The position numbers were made by a program, and so were the translations under genes. Shown one piece after another: positions 1-8,466 of a DNA stretch of 64,000 nt. The stretch is from Burkholderiales bacterium (lineage in GTDB: Bacteria > Pseudomonadota > Gammaproteobacteria > Burkholderiales > Burkholderiaceae_C): the NCBI GenBank assembly GCA_016213205.1, contig JACRAZ010000068.1:24213-88212 (forward strand). The letters are read 5' to 3'. The notes beneath the pieces were generated by a model that was given only the letters and a program-made list of their open reading frames with translations, was not told the DNA's origin and did not search any database. Position 1 is the first letter of the stretch; every line of letters begins with the position of its first letter.

Positions 1-24
1 GTGTTCACCTGGGATCCTGTCTGA
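1..24 (+). CDS. possible 3' tail of an upstream gene
   Basis: Reading from base 1 the frame stays open for seven codons and meets TGA at 22-24, with a tail reading VFTWDPV. This could be the C-terminus of a gene that begins before the window, on the same strand as the acyl-CoA genes that follow. Seven codons are too few to identify a family, and the open stretch could be chance. Confidence 0.2.
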   Translation: MFTWDPV

Positions 25-59
25 CCCAACATGAAGCCCCCACGCTCACTGCGTTCGCT

Positions 60-74
60 GCCCCCTGAGGGGGC
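60..74. terminator. GC-rich hairpin, terminator-like
   Basis: GCCCCC-TGA-GGGGGC is a perfect 6-bp stem with a 3-base loop, placed between the putative end of the upstream gene and the MaoC gene. A near-identical stem (GCCCCC-TTGA-GGGGGC) recurs at 29516-29531, so it may belong to a dispersed palindromic repeat family. There is no U-tract, so termination is only a suggestion. Confidence 0.4.
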
Positions 75-109
75 GCTCAGTACCTTCGGAACGGCCGGGC
101 GGTACTGAG

Positions 110-997
110 ATGGCGATCGACTACCAGCGCCTGAAGGCGCGCGTCTTTGCCCCGGTGCGCCAGAGCTACACGGCGCGCGACACCATGCTCTACGCGCTGA
201 GCCTGGGCCTGGGCGCCGACCCGCTGGACGAGCGCGCGCTGCCGTTCGTGTACGAAGGCGCGCCGGGCGGCCTGCGGGTGCTGCCCAGCTTCAGCGCGGT
301 GCTGGGCTACCCGGGCTTCTGGGCCAAGGACCCCGACAGCGGCCTGGACTGGGTGCGCCTGCTGCACGGCGAGCAGCGCCTCACGGTGCACCGGCCGTTG
401 CCGGCCGCGGGCACGGTGGTGGGCCATTCGCGGGTGACGCACATCATCGACAAGGGCGAGGGCAAGGGCGCGATCCTGGTCACCGAGCGGCGGGTGGAAG
501 ACGAATCCGGCGCGCTGTATGCCACGCTGCAGCAGGTGTCGTTCTGCCGGGGCGACGGGGGCTACAGCCGGCTGCAGGGCGGCCAGCCCAGCGACGAGGC
601 GCTGCCTGCGCTGCCGGCCACGCCGGAAGACCGGGCGCCTGACTTTGTGGACGACCAGCCGACGCGGCCCGAGGCGGCCCTGCTGTACCGGTTGCTGGCG
701 GACGACAACCCGCTGCATGCCGATCCGGCGGTGGCGCGCGCGGCCGGTTTCGAGCGGCCCATCCTGCATGGGCTGGCGAGCTACGCGCTGGCGGGGCGGG
801 CCTTGATTCGCCAAAGCGCGGGGGATGATCCGGCGCGGCTGCGTTCCTTGGATCTGCGCTTTGCGTCGCCGGTGTATCCGGGGGAGACCTTGCGGACCGA
901 GATCTGGCGTAGCGGGTCGGTATTGCAGTTCCGGGCGCGGGTGCTCGAGCGCAATCAACTGGTGTTGAGCCACGGGCGGGCCGAGTTGGCCGGGTGA
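110..997 (+). CDS. MaoC-family (R)-specific enoyl-CoA hydratase
   Basis: A 295-residue double hot-dog protein of the hydratase-2/MaoC type, which adds water to trans-2-enoyl-CoA to give (R)-3-hydroxyacyl-CoA. The C-terminal half carries the family signature: YRLLADDNPLHADP followed by GFERPILHGLASYALAGRA. The Asp and His of the DxNPLH core are the expected catalytic pair. The N-terminal half is the degenerate hot-dog repeat found in eukaryotic-type and actinobacterial two-domain hydratases. It lies upstream of a crotonase, CoA-transferase and thiolase in the same direction, so a role in acyl-CoA breakdown is likely; the substrate is not evident. The ATG follows a GC hairpin closely, with no strong ribosome site. 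Confidence 0.85.
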   Translation: MAIDYQRLKARVFAPVRQSYTARDTMLYALSLGLGADPLDERALPFVYEGAPGGLRVLPSFSAVLGYPGFWAKDPDSGLDWVRLLHGEQRLTVHRPLPAAGTVVGHSRVTHIIDKGEGKGAILVTERRVEDESGALYATLQQVSFCRGDGGYSRLQGGQPSDEALPALPATPEDRAPDFVDDQPTRPEAALLYRLLADDNPLHADPAVARAAGFERPILHGLASYALAGRALIRQSAGDDPARLRSLDLRFASPVYPGETLRTEIWRSGSVLQFRARVLERNQLVLSHGRAELAG

Positions 998-1043
998 CGC
1001 TTTGCCTGGTGCGGTGAATGTTCGTTGCAAAGAAAGCAGCTTC

Positions 1044-1321
1044 AACATCCGATTTGTGCATCCGACCCGAGTGTGCATCCGCTTATCCACCAACCTGGCA
1101 TCTCAAATACCCCGAACCGTCGGTCAGCAGATTGGCACGTACAAACCTCTGGCATTCGCTCGCATGCCAAGTGTCTGGTGATAGCAGGCAGCCTTGCCCT
1201 GCTTTCGAATGCCAGGGCGGATTCACTGCCAATCTGGTGACCGACGGTTCGGGGTCTTAGGAATGCCAGTGGCGGTGGATAAGCGGATGCACACTATGGT
1301 CGGATGCACAAATCGGATGTT
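1044..1321. repeat. 278-bp palindromic MITE-like element
   Basis: The arms 1044-1137 and 1227-1321 are inverted copies over about 94 bp with few mismatches. Both begin AACATCCGATTTGTGCATCC at their outer ends and share CCCCGAACCGTCGGTCA further in. Complementarity resumes in register at 1149-1158/1206-1215 (CTGGCATTCG), leaving a loop of about 47 bp. The element is less GC-rich than its surroundings and holds no convincing gene. No clear target-site duplication was seen. It resembles a miniature inverted-repeat element without transposase, or a large hairpin RNA, between the MaoC and crotonase genes. Confidence 0.75.
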
Positions 1322-1336
1322 CAGGCTCTCTTTCTT

Positions 1337-1372
1337 GGTTACTTCTTTCTGAGCCAGCAGAAAGAAGTAACC
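1337..1372. repeat. perfect 15-bp stem-loop, REP-like
   Basis: GGTTACTTCTTTCTG at 1337-1351 pairs perfectly with CAGAAAGAAGTAACC at 1358-1372 around a 6-base loop. It is followed by a second GC palindrome (CGCCCGCCGGGGCGG). The GTTACTTCTTTC/GAAAGAAGTAAC core followed by CCGCCCGCCGGGG recalls a repeat that I remember as common in Comamonadaceae-type genomes. It sits about 75 bp before the crotonase start and could stop read-through from upstream. Confidence 0.65.
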
Positions 1373-1446
1373 CGCCCGCCGGGGCGGAATCCCGGCGCAG
1401 TGCAGAGAACTTTCACCGCAAACGGCAAAGCAATCCAACCACAACC

Positions 1447-2241
1447 ATGAACAACGACCCCACAGTCCTGATCGACGTCAGCGAAGGCATCGCCCAGCTC
1501 ACCCTCAACCGCCCGCAGGCCAAGAACGCGCTGAACCTGCAGATGCGCGAAGAGATGGCAACGGCGGTAGCGCAAGTGCGGGATGACACCAGTGTCTACG
1601 CCGTGGTGATCACCGGCACCGGCGGCGCCTTCTGCGCCGGCGGCGACCTGGCGCAGATGCTCGACCCCACGCAGCAAGGCATGGCCTGGCGCGAGCGCAT
1701 CCGCCGCCTGCACCGCTGGTTCCCCGAACTGGTGAACCTGGAGAAGCCCGTCATCGCCGCAGTGGACGGCCCGGCCTACGGCGCCGGCATGAGCCTCGCG
1801 CTCGCGGCCGATTTCGTGCTGGCCACGCCGAGCGCCAAGTTCTGCGCCGTGTTCGGCCGCATCGGCTTCGTGCCGGACATGGGCGCGATGCAGTTGCTGC
1901 CGCGCATCGTGGGCTTGCAGCGCGCCAAGGACCTGGTGTTCACCGCGCGCAGCATCGGCGCCGAGGAAGCGCAGTCGCTGGGCATCGTCACCCGCATCGT
2001 GCCGGCCGATGCACTGCTCACCGAAGCGCGGGCGTTCGCGGCGCGCTTCGCCCAGGCCTCCACCGATGCCATCGGCATGGCCAAGTCCATCATGAACCAG
2101 GCCTTCCACCTGGATGCCCACGCGATGGCCGAGTTCGAGGCCTATGCGCAGACGATGGCGCGCCACACCGAGTACCACCAGCAGGCCGTGCAGCGCGCCA
2201 AGAACAAGCAGCCCCAGCCCTTCGACTGGGACAAAAGCTGA
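1447..2241 (+). CDS. enoyl-CoA hydratase/isomerase (crotonase family)
   Basis: A 264-residue crotonase. Visible features are the N-terminal beta strand with NRPQAKNALNLQM, the first oxyanion-hole segment GTGGAFCAGGDLAQM, and the second GPAYGAGMSLALAADFVLA. The glutamates of classical hydratases are replaced here by GRIGFVPDMGAMQLLPRIVG; the Asp at the GFVPDMGA position suggests an isomerase- or hydratase-type variant rather than textbook EchA. The length is normal. A short gap of 14 bp to the CoA-transferase gene suggests co-transcription. Role: hydration or isomerisation of an enoyl-CoA in a beta-oxidation-like route. Confidence 0.88.
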   Translation: MNNDPTVLIDVSEGIAQLTLNRPQAKNALNLQMREEMATAVAQVRDDTSVYAVVITGTGGAFCAGGDLAQMLDPTQQGMAWRERIRRLHRWFPELVNLEKPVIAAVDGPAYGAGMSLALAADFVLATPSAKFCAVFGRIGFVPDMGAMQLLPRIVGLQRAKDLVFTARSIGAEEAQSLGIVTRIVPADALLTEARAFAARFAQASTDAIGMAKSIMNQAFHLDAHAMAEFEAYAQTMARHTEYHQQAVQRAKNKQPQPFDWDKS

Positions 2242-2255
2242 CGCAGGCTCCCGCC

Positions 2256-3530
2256 GTGAGCGACGCACCAACGCCCGACCTCACCCGCTGGCTGCGCCCC
2301 GGCGACACGGTGATGTGGGGCCAGGCCACCGCCGAGCCGCTGACGCTGACCCGCGCGCTGGTGGCCCAGCGCCATGCGCTGGCCCGGCTGCGCGTCTTCG
2401 TTGGCATCGGCATCGCGGACACGCTGAAGCCCGAGCAGGCCGATGCCTTCGATTTCATCGGCTACAACGCCGGCGGCCCGCACCGCGCGCTGGCCGCGAC
2501 GGGCGTGCTGGACATCCTGCCCTGCCACTACTCGCAGCTGCCGGGGTTGATCCGCAGCGGCGCGCTGCGCGTGGATGCGCTGCTGCTGCAGGTGTCGCCG
2601 CCGGACGAACACGGCCGCCACAGCCTGGGCCTGGCACACGAATACCTGGGCGCGGCGCTGGACACGGCGCGCGTGGTGATCGCCGAGGTGAACCCGCAGG
2701 TGCCCTGGGTGCCGGGCGAGCGCAGCATCACCGCCGCCGACGTGGCCGCGCTGGTGCCTGCCGCCTTTGCACCGGTGGACGCCGCCTCCACGCAGCCTGG
2801 GCCGGTGGAGCAGGCCGTCGCTGCGCACGTGGCCGGCTGGGTGGACGATGGCGCCACGCTGCAGCTGGGCATCGGCAACCTGCCCGAGGCGGTGCTGGCC
2901 GCGCTGCACGACCGGCGCCACCTGGGCCTGCACACGGGCGCAGTGGGCGAGGGCATCGTGGCGCTGGCCGAAAGTGGTGCGCTGACCCATGCCCGCAAGA
3001 GCATCGATCGCGGCGTGGGCACCGTGGGCCTGCTGATGGGCGGCGAGCGCCTGCGCCGCTGGGCACACCGCAACCCCACGCTGCAGCTGCGCAGCAGCGA
3101 CTACACGCACGACGCGGCGGTGCTGGCATCGATCGACCGGCTCGTGGCCATCAACTCGGCGATCGAGGTCGACCTCACCGGCCAGGTCAATGCCGAGGTG
3201 GCCGCCGGCACCTATGTCGGCGCGGTGGGCGGCGCGATGGACTTCCTGCGGGCCGCCGCGCGCAGCCGCGGCGGCGTGCCGATCGTCGCGCTGCCGTCCA
3301 CCGCCAAGGCCTCCAGCCGCATCGTCGCCACACTGTCCGGCCCGGTCAGCACGCCGCGCGCCGATGCCGGCGTGATCGTCACCGAACATGGCAGTGCCGA
3401 TCTGCGCGGCCAGCCGCTCGGCGTGCGCGTGAAGCGCATGATTGCGATTGCCGGGCCCGAGCACCGCGAGGCGCTGGCGCGCGAGGCCCATGCGCTGCTG
3501 GCCCGCAGCGGCGCGGTGCTGGGCCGCTGA
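2256..3530 (+). CDS. acetyl-CoA hydrolase/CoA-transferase family protein
   Basis: A 424-residue protein of the acetyl-CoA hydrolase/4-hydroxybutyrate CoA-transferase family. Supporting motifs are GATLQLGIGNLPEAVL in the middle, which forms the CoA-binding loop, and INSAIEVDLTGQVNAE further on, containing the Glu expected to form the glutamyl-CoA thioester. The C-terminal ITEHG-like strand (VIVTEHGSADLRG) is also typical. The start is GTG, 14 bp after the crotonase stop. In this operon it would activate a carboxylate by CoA transfer or hydrolyse an acyl-CoA; the partner acids cannot be read from sequence. Confidence 0.87.
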   Translation: MSDAPTPDLTRWLRPGDTVMWGQATAEPLTLTRALVAQRHALARLRVFVGIGIADTLKPEQADAFDFIGYNAGGPHRALAATGVLDILPCHYSQLPGLIRSGALRVDALLLQVSPPDEHGRHSLGLAHEYLGAALDTARVVIAEVNPQVPWVPGERSITAADVAALVPAAFAPVDAASTQPGPVEQAVAAHVAGWVDDGATLQLGIGNLPEAVLAALHDRRHLGLHTGAVGEGIVALAESGALTHARKSIDRGVGTVGLLMGGERLRRWAHRNPTLQLRSSDYTHDAAVLASIDRLVAINSAIEVDLTGQVNAEVAAGTYVGAVGGAMDFLRAAARSRGGVPIVALPSTAKASSRIVATLSGPVSTPRADAGVIVTEHGSADLRGQPLGVRVKRMIAIAGPEHREALAREAHALLARSGAVLGR

Positions 3531-3569
3531 GAACCCCCATTCATCCCACACACCCGAAGGAGCCCCACC

Positions 3570-4766
3570 ATGCGCCGAGCCGCCATCGTTTCCCCCCTGC
3601 GCACCCCCGTGGGCACCTTCGGCGGCAGCCTGAAACCGGTGCCGGTGGAAGAACTCGCCGCGATCACCGTGCGCGCGCTGGTCGAGCGCACCCGCATCGA
3701 CCCCACGCGCATCGACGACGTGGTGTTCGCCCAGTCCTACGCCAGCAGCGAAACCCCCTGCGTGGGCCGCTGGGCCGCGCTGCAGGCCGGCCTGCCGGTG
3801 GAGGTGCCGGGCATGCAGCTCGACCGCCGCTGCGGCGGCGGCCTGCAGGCGGTGGTCACCGCCGCGATGATGGTGCAGAGCGGCGCCGCCGATTGCGTGA
3901 TCGCCGGCGGCGTGGAAAGCATGAGCAACATCGAGTACTACTCGACCGACATGCGCTGGGGCGCGCGTTCGGGCAGCGTCACCTTCCATGACCGGCTCGA
4001 GCGCGGGCGCGAGCGCTCGCAGCCGGTGGAACGCTTCGGCGTCATTTCCGGGATGATCGAGACCGCCGAGAACCTGGCGCGTGATTTCCACATCACCCGC
4101 GAGGAGGCCGACGCCTTCGCGGTGCAAAGCCACCAGCGCGCCGCCGCGGCCTGGGAGGCCGGCCGTTTCGATGCCGAGGTGGTGCCGGTGATCGTGCCGC
4201 AGCGCAAGGGCGAGGCGCTGCTGTTCGCCCGCGACGAAGGCTACCGCGCCGATGCCTCGATGGACAGCCTCGCGCGGCTGCGCCCACTGATGAAGGGCGG
4301 CACCGTCACGGCGGGCAACGCCAGCCAGCAGAACGACGCCGCCGCGGCCTGCCTGGTGGTGGCCGAGGACAAGCTGCACGAGCTGGGCCTCACGCCGATG
4401 GCCACGCTGGCGGGCTGGGCCGCGGCCGGCTGCGAGCCCTCGCGCATGGGCATCGGCCCGGTGCCGGCGGTGCACAAGCTGCTCAAGCGCTTGAACCTGC
4501 GGCTCGACCAGATGGACCTGGTGGAGCTGAACGAGGCCTTTGCCTGCCAGGTGCTGGCGGTGCTCAAGTCCTGGGGCTGGCACAACCCCGAGCGGCTGAA
4601 CGTGAACGGCTCGGGCATCTCGCTGGGCCACCCGATCGGCGCCACCGGCGTGCGCATCCTCGCCACGCTGCTGCACGAGCTGCAGCGCCGCGGCGGGCGC
4701 TACGGGCTGGAGACCATGTGCATCGGCGGCGGGCAGGGCATTGCCGCGGTGTTCGAGCGCGCGTAA
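3570..4766 (+). CDS. acetyl-CoA C-acyltransferase (thiolase)
   Basis: A 398-residue degradative-type thiolase. The nucleophilic Cys88 lies in MQLDRRCGGGLQAV. The C-terminal half has the NEAFA segment (ELNEAFACQVLA), the catalytic His in SLGHPIGATGVR, and the second Cys in MCIGGGQGIA. It cleaves a 3-ketoacyl-CoA with CoA, the last step of the pathway started by the upstream hydratases, or runs in reverse for condensation. An AGGAG-type ribosome site (GAAGGAG) lies just upstream of ATG. Family assignment is firm, substrate length is not. Confidence 0.92.
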   Translation: MRRAAIVSPLRTPVGTFGGSLKPVPVEELAAITVRALVERTRIDPTRIDDVVFAQSYASSETPCVGRWAALQAGLPVEVPGMQLDRRCGGGLQAVVTAAMMVQSGAADCVIAGGVESMSNIEYYSTDMRWGARSGSVTFHDRLERGRERSQPVERFGVISGMIETAENLARDFHITREEADAFAVQSHQRAAAAWEAGRFDAEVVPVIVPQRKGEALLFARDEGYRADASMDSLARLRPLMKGGTVTAGNASQQNDAAAACLVVAEDKLHELGLTPMATLAGWAAAGCEPSRMGIGPVPAVHKLLKRLNLRLDQMDLVELNEAFACQVLAVLKSWGWHNPERLNVNGSGISLGHPIGATGVRILATLLHELQRRGGRYGLETMCIGGGQGIAAVFERA

Positions 4767-4878
4767 GCCCGGCTTTCGCAAAAGCAGATTCCATCGAGGC
4801 TGCGCTGCGGCCATGCTTCGGCCCTCGGGCGGGGCGCGCTGTTCGTCGCCCGCTTGGCCGTTCCACAGGAGACACCGC

Positions 4879-5847
4879 ATGAACCGTTTTCACCATTTCA
4901 CCCGCCGCGCCGCCGTCCTTTCCGGCCTGGCGCTGGCCGCGTCGGCCGCGCTGGCGCAAGGCGGCGCCCCGGTGCGCCTGCTGGTGGGTTATGCCGCCGG
5001 CGGCCCGGTCGATGCCGCGGCGCGGCTGATCGCCCCGGCACTGGCCAAGGAACTGGGCAGCCCCGTGCAGGTGGAAAACAAGCCCGGCGCCAACGCCACG
5101 CTGGCCGGCGACATGGTGGCCAAGGGCACGCCCGACGGCACGCTGCTGTGGTTTGCCGCCAGCCCCACGGTGACCATCAGCCCCAACGTGATGAAGAAGA
5201 TGGCCTTCGATCCCGGGAAGGACCTCACGCCGCTGGCCCCGGTGCTCAGCTACTACAACGTGCTGGTGATCAACAAGGACCTGCCGTTCCAGAACCTGAA
5301 GGAGCTGACGGATTACGCCAAGGCCAACCCCGAGAAGGTGGCCTACGGCTCGGCCGGCATCGGCGGCTCCAACCACCTGTGCGGCGAGCTGTTCGCCGCC
5401 CGCTCGCAGGTGAAGCTCACGCACGTGCCCTACAAGGGCAACGCCCCGGCGATGACCGATGTGATGGGCGGCCAGCTCACGATGATGTTCGACATCATCG
5501 GCAGCGCGCGCAACTACATCGCCGGCGGCAAGGTGCGCGCCATCGCCGTGACCTCGCCGCAGCGCAATGCCTCGCTGCCCAGCGTGCCCACGATGTCCGA
5601 GGCCGGGCTGCCCGGCTTCGACGTGGGCGGCTGGTACGGCGTGTACGGCCCGGCCAACACGCCGGCCGCGGTGACGGCGCGGCTGAACCAGGCCATCACC
5701 AAGGCCCTGGCGCAGCCCGAGCTGAAGGCCAAGCTGGAGGAGATGGGCTACGAGCTGTGGACTGGCGCACCGAAGCTGCTGGCCGACCGGGCGCAGAAGG
5801 AGCGTGCGATGTGGGCCACCGTCACCAAGGGCATTGAAATCGATTGA
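4879..5847 (+). CDS. Bug/TctC-family periplasmic substrate-binding protein
   Basis: A 322-residue tripartite-tricarboxylate-transporter receptor of the Bug type. The start chosen is ATG at 4879 because a CAGGAG ribosome site precedes it and a signal peptide follows at once (RRAAVLSGLALAASAALAQ). Family motifs include VGYAAGGPVDAAARLIAP, ENKPGANATLAGDMVAKG and the C-terminal YGVYGPANTPAAVTARLNQ. No TctA/TctB membrane partners lie nearby, the usual situation for the expanded Bug family in Burkholderiales. Its position between a thiolase and an acyl-CoA ligase suggests it captures the organic acid that this cluster degrades. Confidence 0.93.
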   Translation: MNRFHHFTRRAAVLSGLALAASAALAQGGAPVRLLVGYAAGGPVDAAARLIAPALAKELGSPVQVENKPGANATLAGDMVAKGTPDGTLLWFAASPTVTISPNVMKKMAFDPGKDLTPLAPVLSYYNVLVINKDLPFQNLKELTDYAKANPEKVAYGSAGIGGSNHLCGELFAARSQVKLTHVPYKGNAPAMTDVMGGQLTMMFDIIGSARNYIAGGKVRAIAVTSPQRNASLPSVPTMSEAGLPGFDVGGWYGVYGPANTPAAVTARLNQAITKALAQPELKAKLEEMGYELWTGAPKLLADRAQKERAMWATVTKGIEID

Positions 5848-5849
5848 GC

Positions 5850-7352
5850 ATGGCCGAAGCGCGCATCCACGACCTGTTCGACGCCTGGCTGCAGCGCAGC
5901 CCGGAGCGGGTGTTCATCCACCTGCCCGGGCGCGACCTGGCCTTCGGCGCGCTGGGCGCCATGGCCGCGGCGCTGGAGGCCGAGCTGCGCACCGACGGCG
6001 TGCGCCCCGGCGACCGGGTGCTGGTGGTGGCCGAGAACTGCCCCGAGCATGTGGCGCTGGTCGTGGCCTGCAGCCGCGTGGGCGCCTGGTCCTGCAGCGT
6101 CAACGCGCGCATGGCGCCGGGCGAGGTGGCGGGTTTTGCGGCCAAGGCCGATGCGCGGGTGTGCTACTTCACGAGCGGTGTGTCGCCCGCCGCGGCTGCA
6201 CACGCGCGGTGCTATCACGCCAAGGACGCGGCCGTTCCCGGCCTGGAGCGCAGCCCGGCGCGGCCCGAGGCGGTGGCCGAACCGCCGCCGCTGGGCGACG
6301 AGGTGGCGGCGGTGATCTTCACCTCCGGCACCACCGGCACGCCCAAGGGCGTGTTGATGACGCACGACGGCGTGGCCCACTTCGGCCGCGTGTCGGCCGC
6401 CTCGCGCGCGCTGGGGCCGCACGACCGCTCCTACGCCTTCCTGCCGATGACCCACATCTTCGGCCTGGGCACGGTGCTGATGGCCTCGCTGCAGGCCGGC
6501 GCCAGCCTGGTGATGCGCAGCGCCTTCGACCCGGCCGACCTGCTGGACGCGCTGGCGCACCACGGCGTCACCCAGCTGCAGGGCCCGCCCACGCTGTTCG
6601 CGCGGCTGCTGGCCCACCTGGAACAGACTGGCATCACGAAGCCGGACGCCCCCCATCTGCGTTATGTCTACACGGGCGCCGGCCCGCTGGACATCGTGCT
6701 CAAGCAGCGCGTGGAGGCGGCCTTCGGGCTGCCGCTGCACCACGGCTACGGCCTGTCGGAATACGCCGGCTCCACCGCGCTCACCCGGCTGGGCCAGTGG
6801 CGCGACGACACCGCGGCCGGCTACCCGGTGGAAGGTGCCGAGCTGCGTGTGGTGGACCCCAGCACCGGGCATGATCTGCCGGTGGGCGAACGCGGTGAGA
6901 TCTGGATGCGCGGCCGGGGCCTCTTCCCCGGCTACTTCCGCGATGCCGAGGCCACCGCGGCGGTGATGCGCGAAGGCGGCTGGTACGCCAGCGGCGACCT
7001 GGGCGAATTTGCCGCCGACGGCGCGCTCACCGTGGTGGGCCGGCTCAAGGAAATGATCATCCGCTCAGGCTTCAACGTCTACCCGGGCGAGGTGGAAGCG
7101 GTGCTGCACGCCTTCCCGGCGGTGGCGCGCGCGGCGGTGGTGGGCCGCCCCGAGGCCGACGGCAACGAGGAAGTGCTGGCCTTCGTCGAGCTGCGCCACG
7201 GCGCCACGCTGGACGAGGCGGCGCTGCGCGCGCACCTGCGCGAGCACCTGGCGCCCTACAAGCGGCCCAGCCGGGTGCAGGTGGTGGCCGAGCTGCCGGC
7301 CACCGCCAGCGGCAAGATCCTCAAGCGCGCCTTGCTGGCACAGGCCGGCTGA
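5850..7352 (+). CDS. AMP-dependent acyl-CoA synthetase (class I adenylate-forming)
   Basis: A 500-residue acyl- or aryl-CoA ligase that adenylates a carboxylic acid and transfers it to CoA. Core motifs are IFTSGTTGTPKGVLMTHDG (phosphate loop), YGLSEYAGSTALT, GEIWMRGRGLFPGYF, YASGDLGEF, GRLKEMIIRSGFNVYPGE (hinge) and the catalytic Lys in ASGKILKRAL. ATG at 5850 lies 2 bp after the stop of the binding-protein gene; a TTG at 5844 overlapping that stop by 4 bp is an alternative start. It is probably co-transcribed with the binding protein and would activate the imported acid. Confidence 0.9.
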   Translation: MAEARIHDLFDAWLQRSPERVFIHLPGRDLAFGALGAMAAALEAELRTDGVRPGDRVLVVAENCPEHVALVVACSRVGAWSCSVNARMAPGEVAGFAAKADARVCYFTSGVSPAAAAHARCYHAKDAAVPGLERSPARPEAVAEPPPLGDEVAAVIFTSGTTGTPKGVLMTHDGVAHFGRVSAASRALGPHDRSYAFLPMTHIFGLGTVLMASLQAGASLVMRSAFDPADLLDALAHHGVTQLQGPPTLFARLLAHLEQTGITKPDAPHLRYVYTGAGPLDIVLKQRVEAAFGLPLHHGYGLSEYAGSTALTRLGQWRDDTAAGYPVEGAELRVVDPSTGHDLPVGERGEIWMRGRGLFPGYFRDAEATAAVMREGGWYASGDLGEFAADGALTVVGRLKEMIIRSGFNVYPGEVEAVLHAFPAVARAAVVGRPEADGNEEVLAFVELRHGATLDEAALRAHLREHLAPYKRPSRVQVVAELPATASGKILKRALLAQAG

Positions 7353-7354
7353 GC

Positions 7355-7385
7355 GCCGCCCCGGTGCCGCTGCGGGCAGGGCGGC
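7355..7385. terminator. hairpin between convergent genes
   Basis: GCCGCCC at 7355-7361 pairs with GGGCGGC at 7379-7385 around a 17-base loop, in the 42-bp gap between the convergently transcribed ligase and hydrolase genes. The position fits a bidirectional terminator, but there is no T-tract. Confidence 0.4.
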
Positions 7386-7394
7386 GGGGCCGTG

Positions 7395-8351
7395 TCACAG
7401 GGCCGCCAGGAAGGCCAGCAGCAGGGCGCTCACCTCTTGCGGCCGCTCGCGCTGGATCCAGTGCCCGGCGCCGGGCAGGATGTGCGTGCCGCGCAGGCCC
7501 GGCAGCGTGCTCGGGTAGGCGGCCATCTGGGCCACCGATGCGGGGAAGCGCAGCACGCCGTCGCGTTCGCCGGCGATGAACAGCGATGGCTGGTGGATCG
7601 GCGCCTGGCGCCAGGCGCCCAGCAGTTCCCACGACAGGCGCAGGCAGCGGTACCAGTTCAGCGGGCCCCGAAAGCCGTTGCGCTGGAACTCGCCGGCGTA
7701 GTAGGCCACGTCCGCCTCGCTCAGCCAGGCCGGCAGCGTGGGCGGGTCGACCGTGCGGTGCAGCAGGCCGTGGCCGGGCAGCAGCATCGAGAAGCCCACG
7801 CCTTCCGGCGCATCGCCGGAGGCACTGTAGTAGATGCGGCGCAGCGCGGCCGGAATGTCCTGCTCCAGCTCGGCCTCGCCCACGCCGGGGGTCTGGAAGT
7901 ACTGCATGTAGAAATGCTGGATGCCCAGCTTCTCCAGCCCGGTGAGCAGGTCGGTCTGGCCGGGGGGCGCATACGGCACGCTCATGCCGGCCACCGCACG
8001 GAACACGTCCGGCCGCAGCAGCGCGGCATGCCAGGCCACCGGCGCGCCCCAGTCGTGGCCCACGATCACGGCCTGGGTTTCCCCCAGCGCGCGCACCAGC
8101 TCGACCATGTCGCCCACCAGGTGCAGCAGCGTGTAGGCACGGGCGTCTTCCGGTGCATCGGTGCCGCCGTAGCCGCGCATGTCCGGTGCCACCGCGCGGT
8201 AGCCGGCGGCGGCCAGCGCGTCGAGCTGGTGGCGCCAGGAGTACCAGGACTCCGGCCAGCCGTGGCACAGCAACACCAGCGGCCCGTTGCCGCATTCGGC
8301 CACGCGCATGCGCAGGCCGTTCACCTCAAGATGTTTGAACTGGGTTGGCAA
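7395..8351 (-). CDS. alpha/beta hydrolase, epoxide-hydrolase-like
   Basis: A 318-residue alpha/beta-hydrolase matching soluble epoxide hydrolases. It has the HGWPESWYSWR oxyanion motif, the GHDWGAPVAW nucleophile elbow with Asp rather than Ser, and a C-terminal catalytic His in PGAGHWIQRERP. The cap region carries Tyr residues (NWYRCLRL) that could polarise the epoxide. An Asp nucleophile is also used by some haloalkane and fluoroacetate dehalogenases, so the substrate is uncertain. It is convergent with the acyl-CoA ligase, with no obvious partner. Confidence 0.85.
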   Translation of the reverse strand: MPTQFKHLEVNGLRMRVAECGNGPLVLLCHGWPESWYSWRHQLDALAAAGYRAVAPDMRGYGGTDAPEDARAYTLLHLVGDMVELVRALGETQAVIVGHDWGAPVAWHAALLRPDVFRAVAGMSVPYAPPGQTDLLTGLEKLGIQHFYMQYFQTPGVGEAELEQDIPAALRRIYYSASGDAPEGVGFSMLLPGHGLLHRTVDPPTLPAWLSEADVAYYAGEFQRNGFRGPLNWYRCLRLSWELLGAWRQAPIHQPSLFIAGERDGVLRFPASVAQMAAYPSTLPGLRGTHILPGAGHWIQRERPQEVSALLLAFLAAL

Positions 8352-8466
8352 GGGGGTCTCCTCGGTACATTGCCAGGCACGCGCGCGCCCGGCGCGGCCC
8401 CAAGCAACTTTATCCGGCCCGCGCGGCCCCGGCCGCGCCGGGCCGGTGGCACGGCCCCCTGCCGGT

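Noticed and set aside
1018..1260. Two short open frames in the 1.0-1.3 kb gap
   Set aside because: They lie inside the inverted-repeat element, have no ribosome site and no family resemblance.
998..1446. tRNA or rRNA in the low-GC gap
   Set aside because: No cloverleaf with TTCGA-type T-arm and no CCA end; the structure is a long simple hairpin.
2142..4880. 912-codon minus-strand open frame
   Set aside because: Antisense shadow of the CoA-transferase and thiolase genes.
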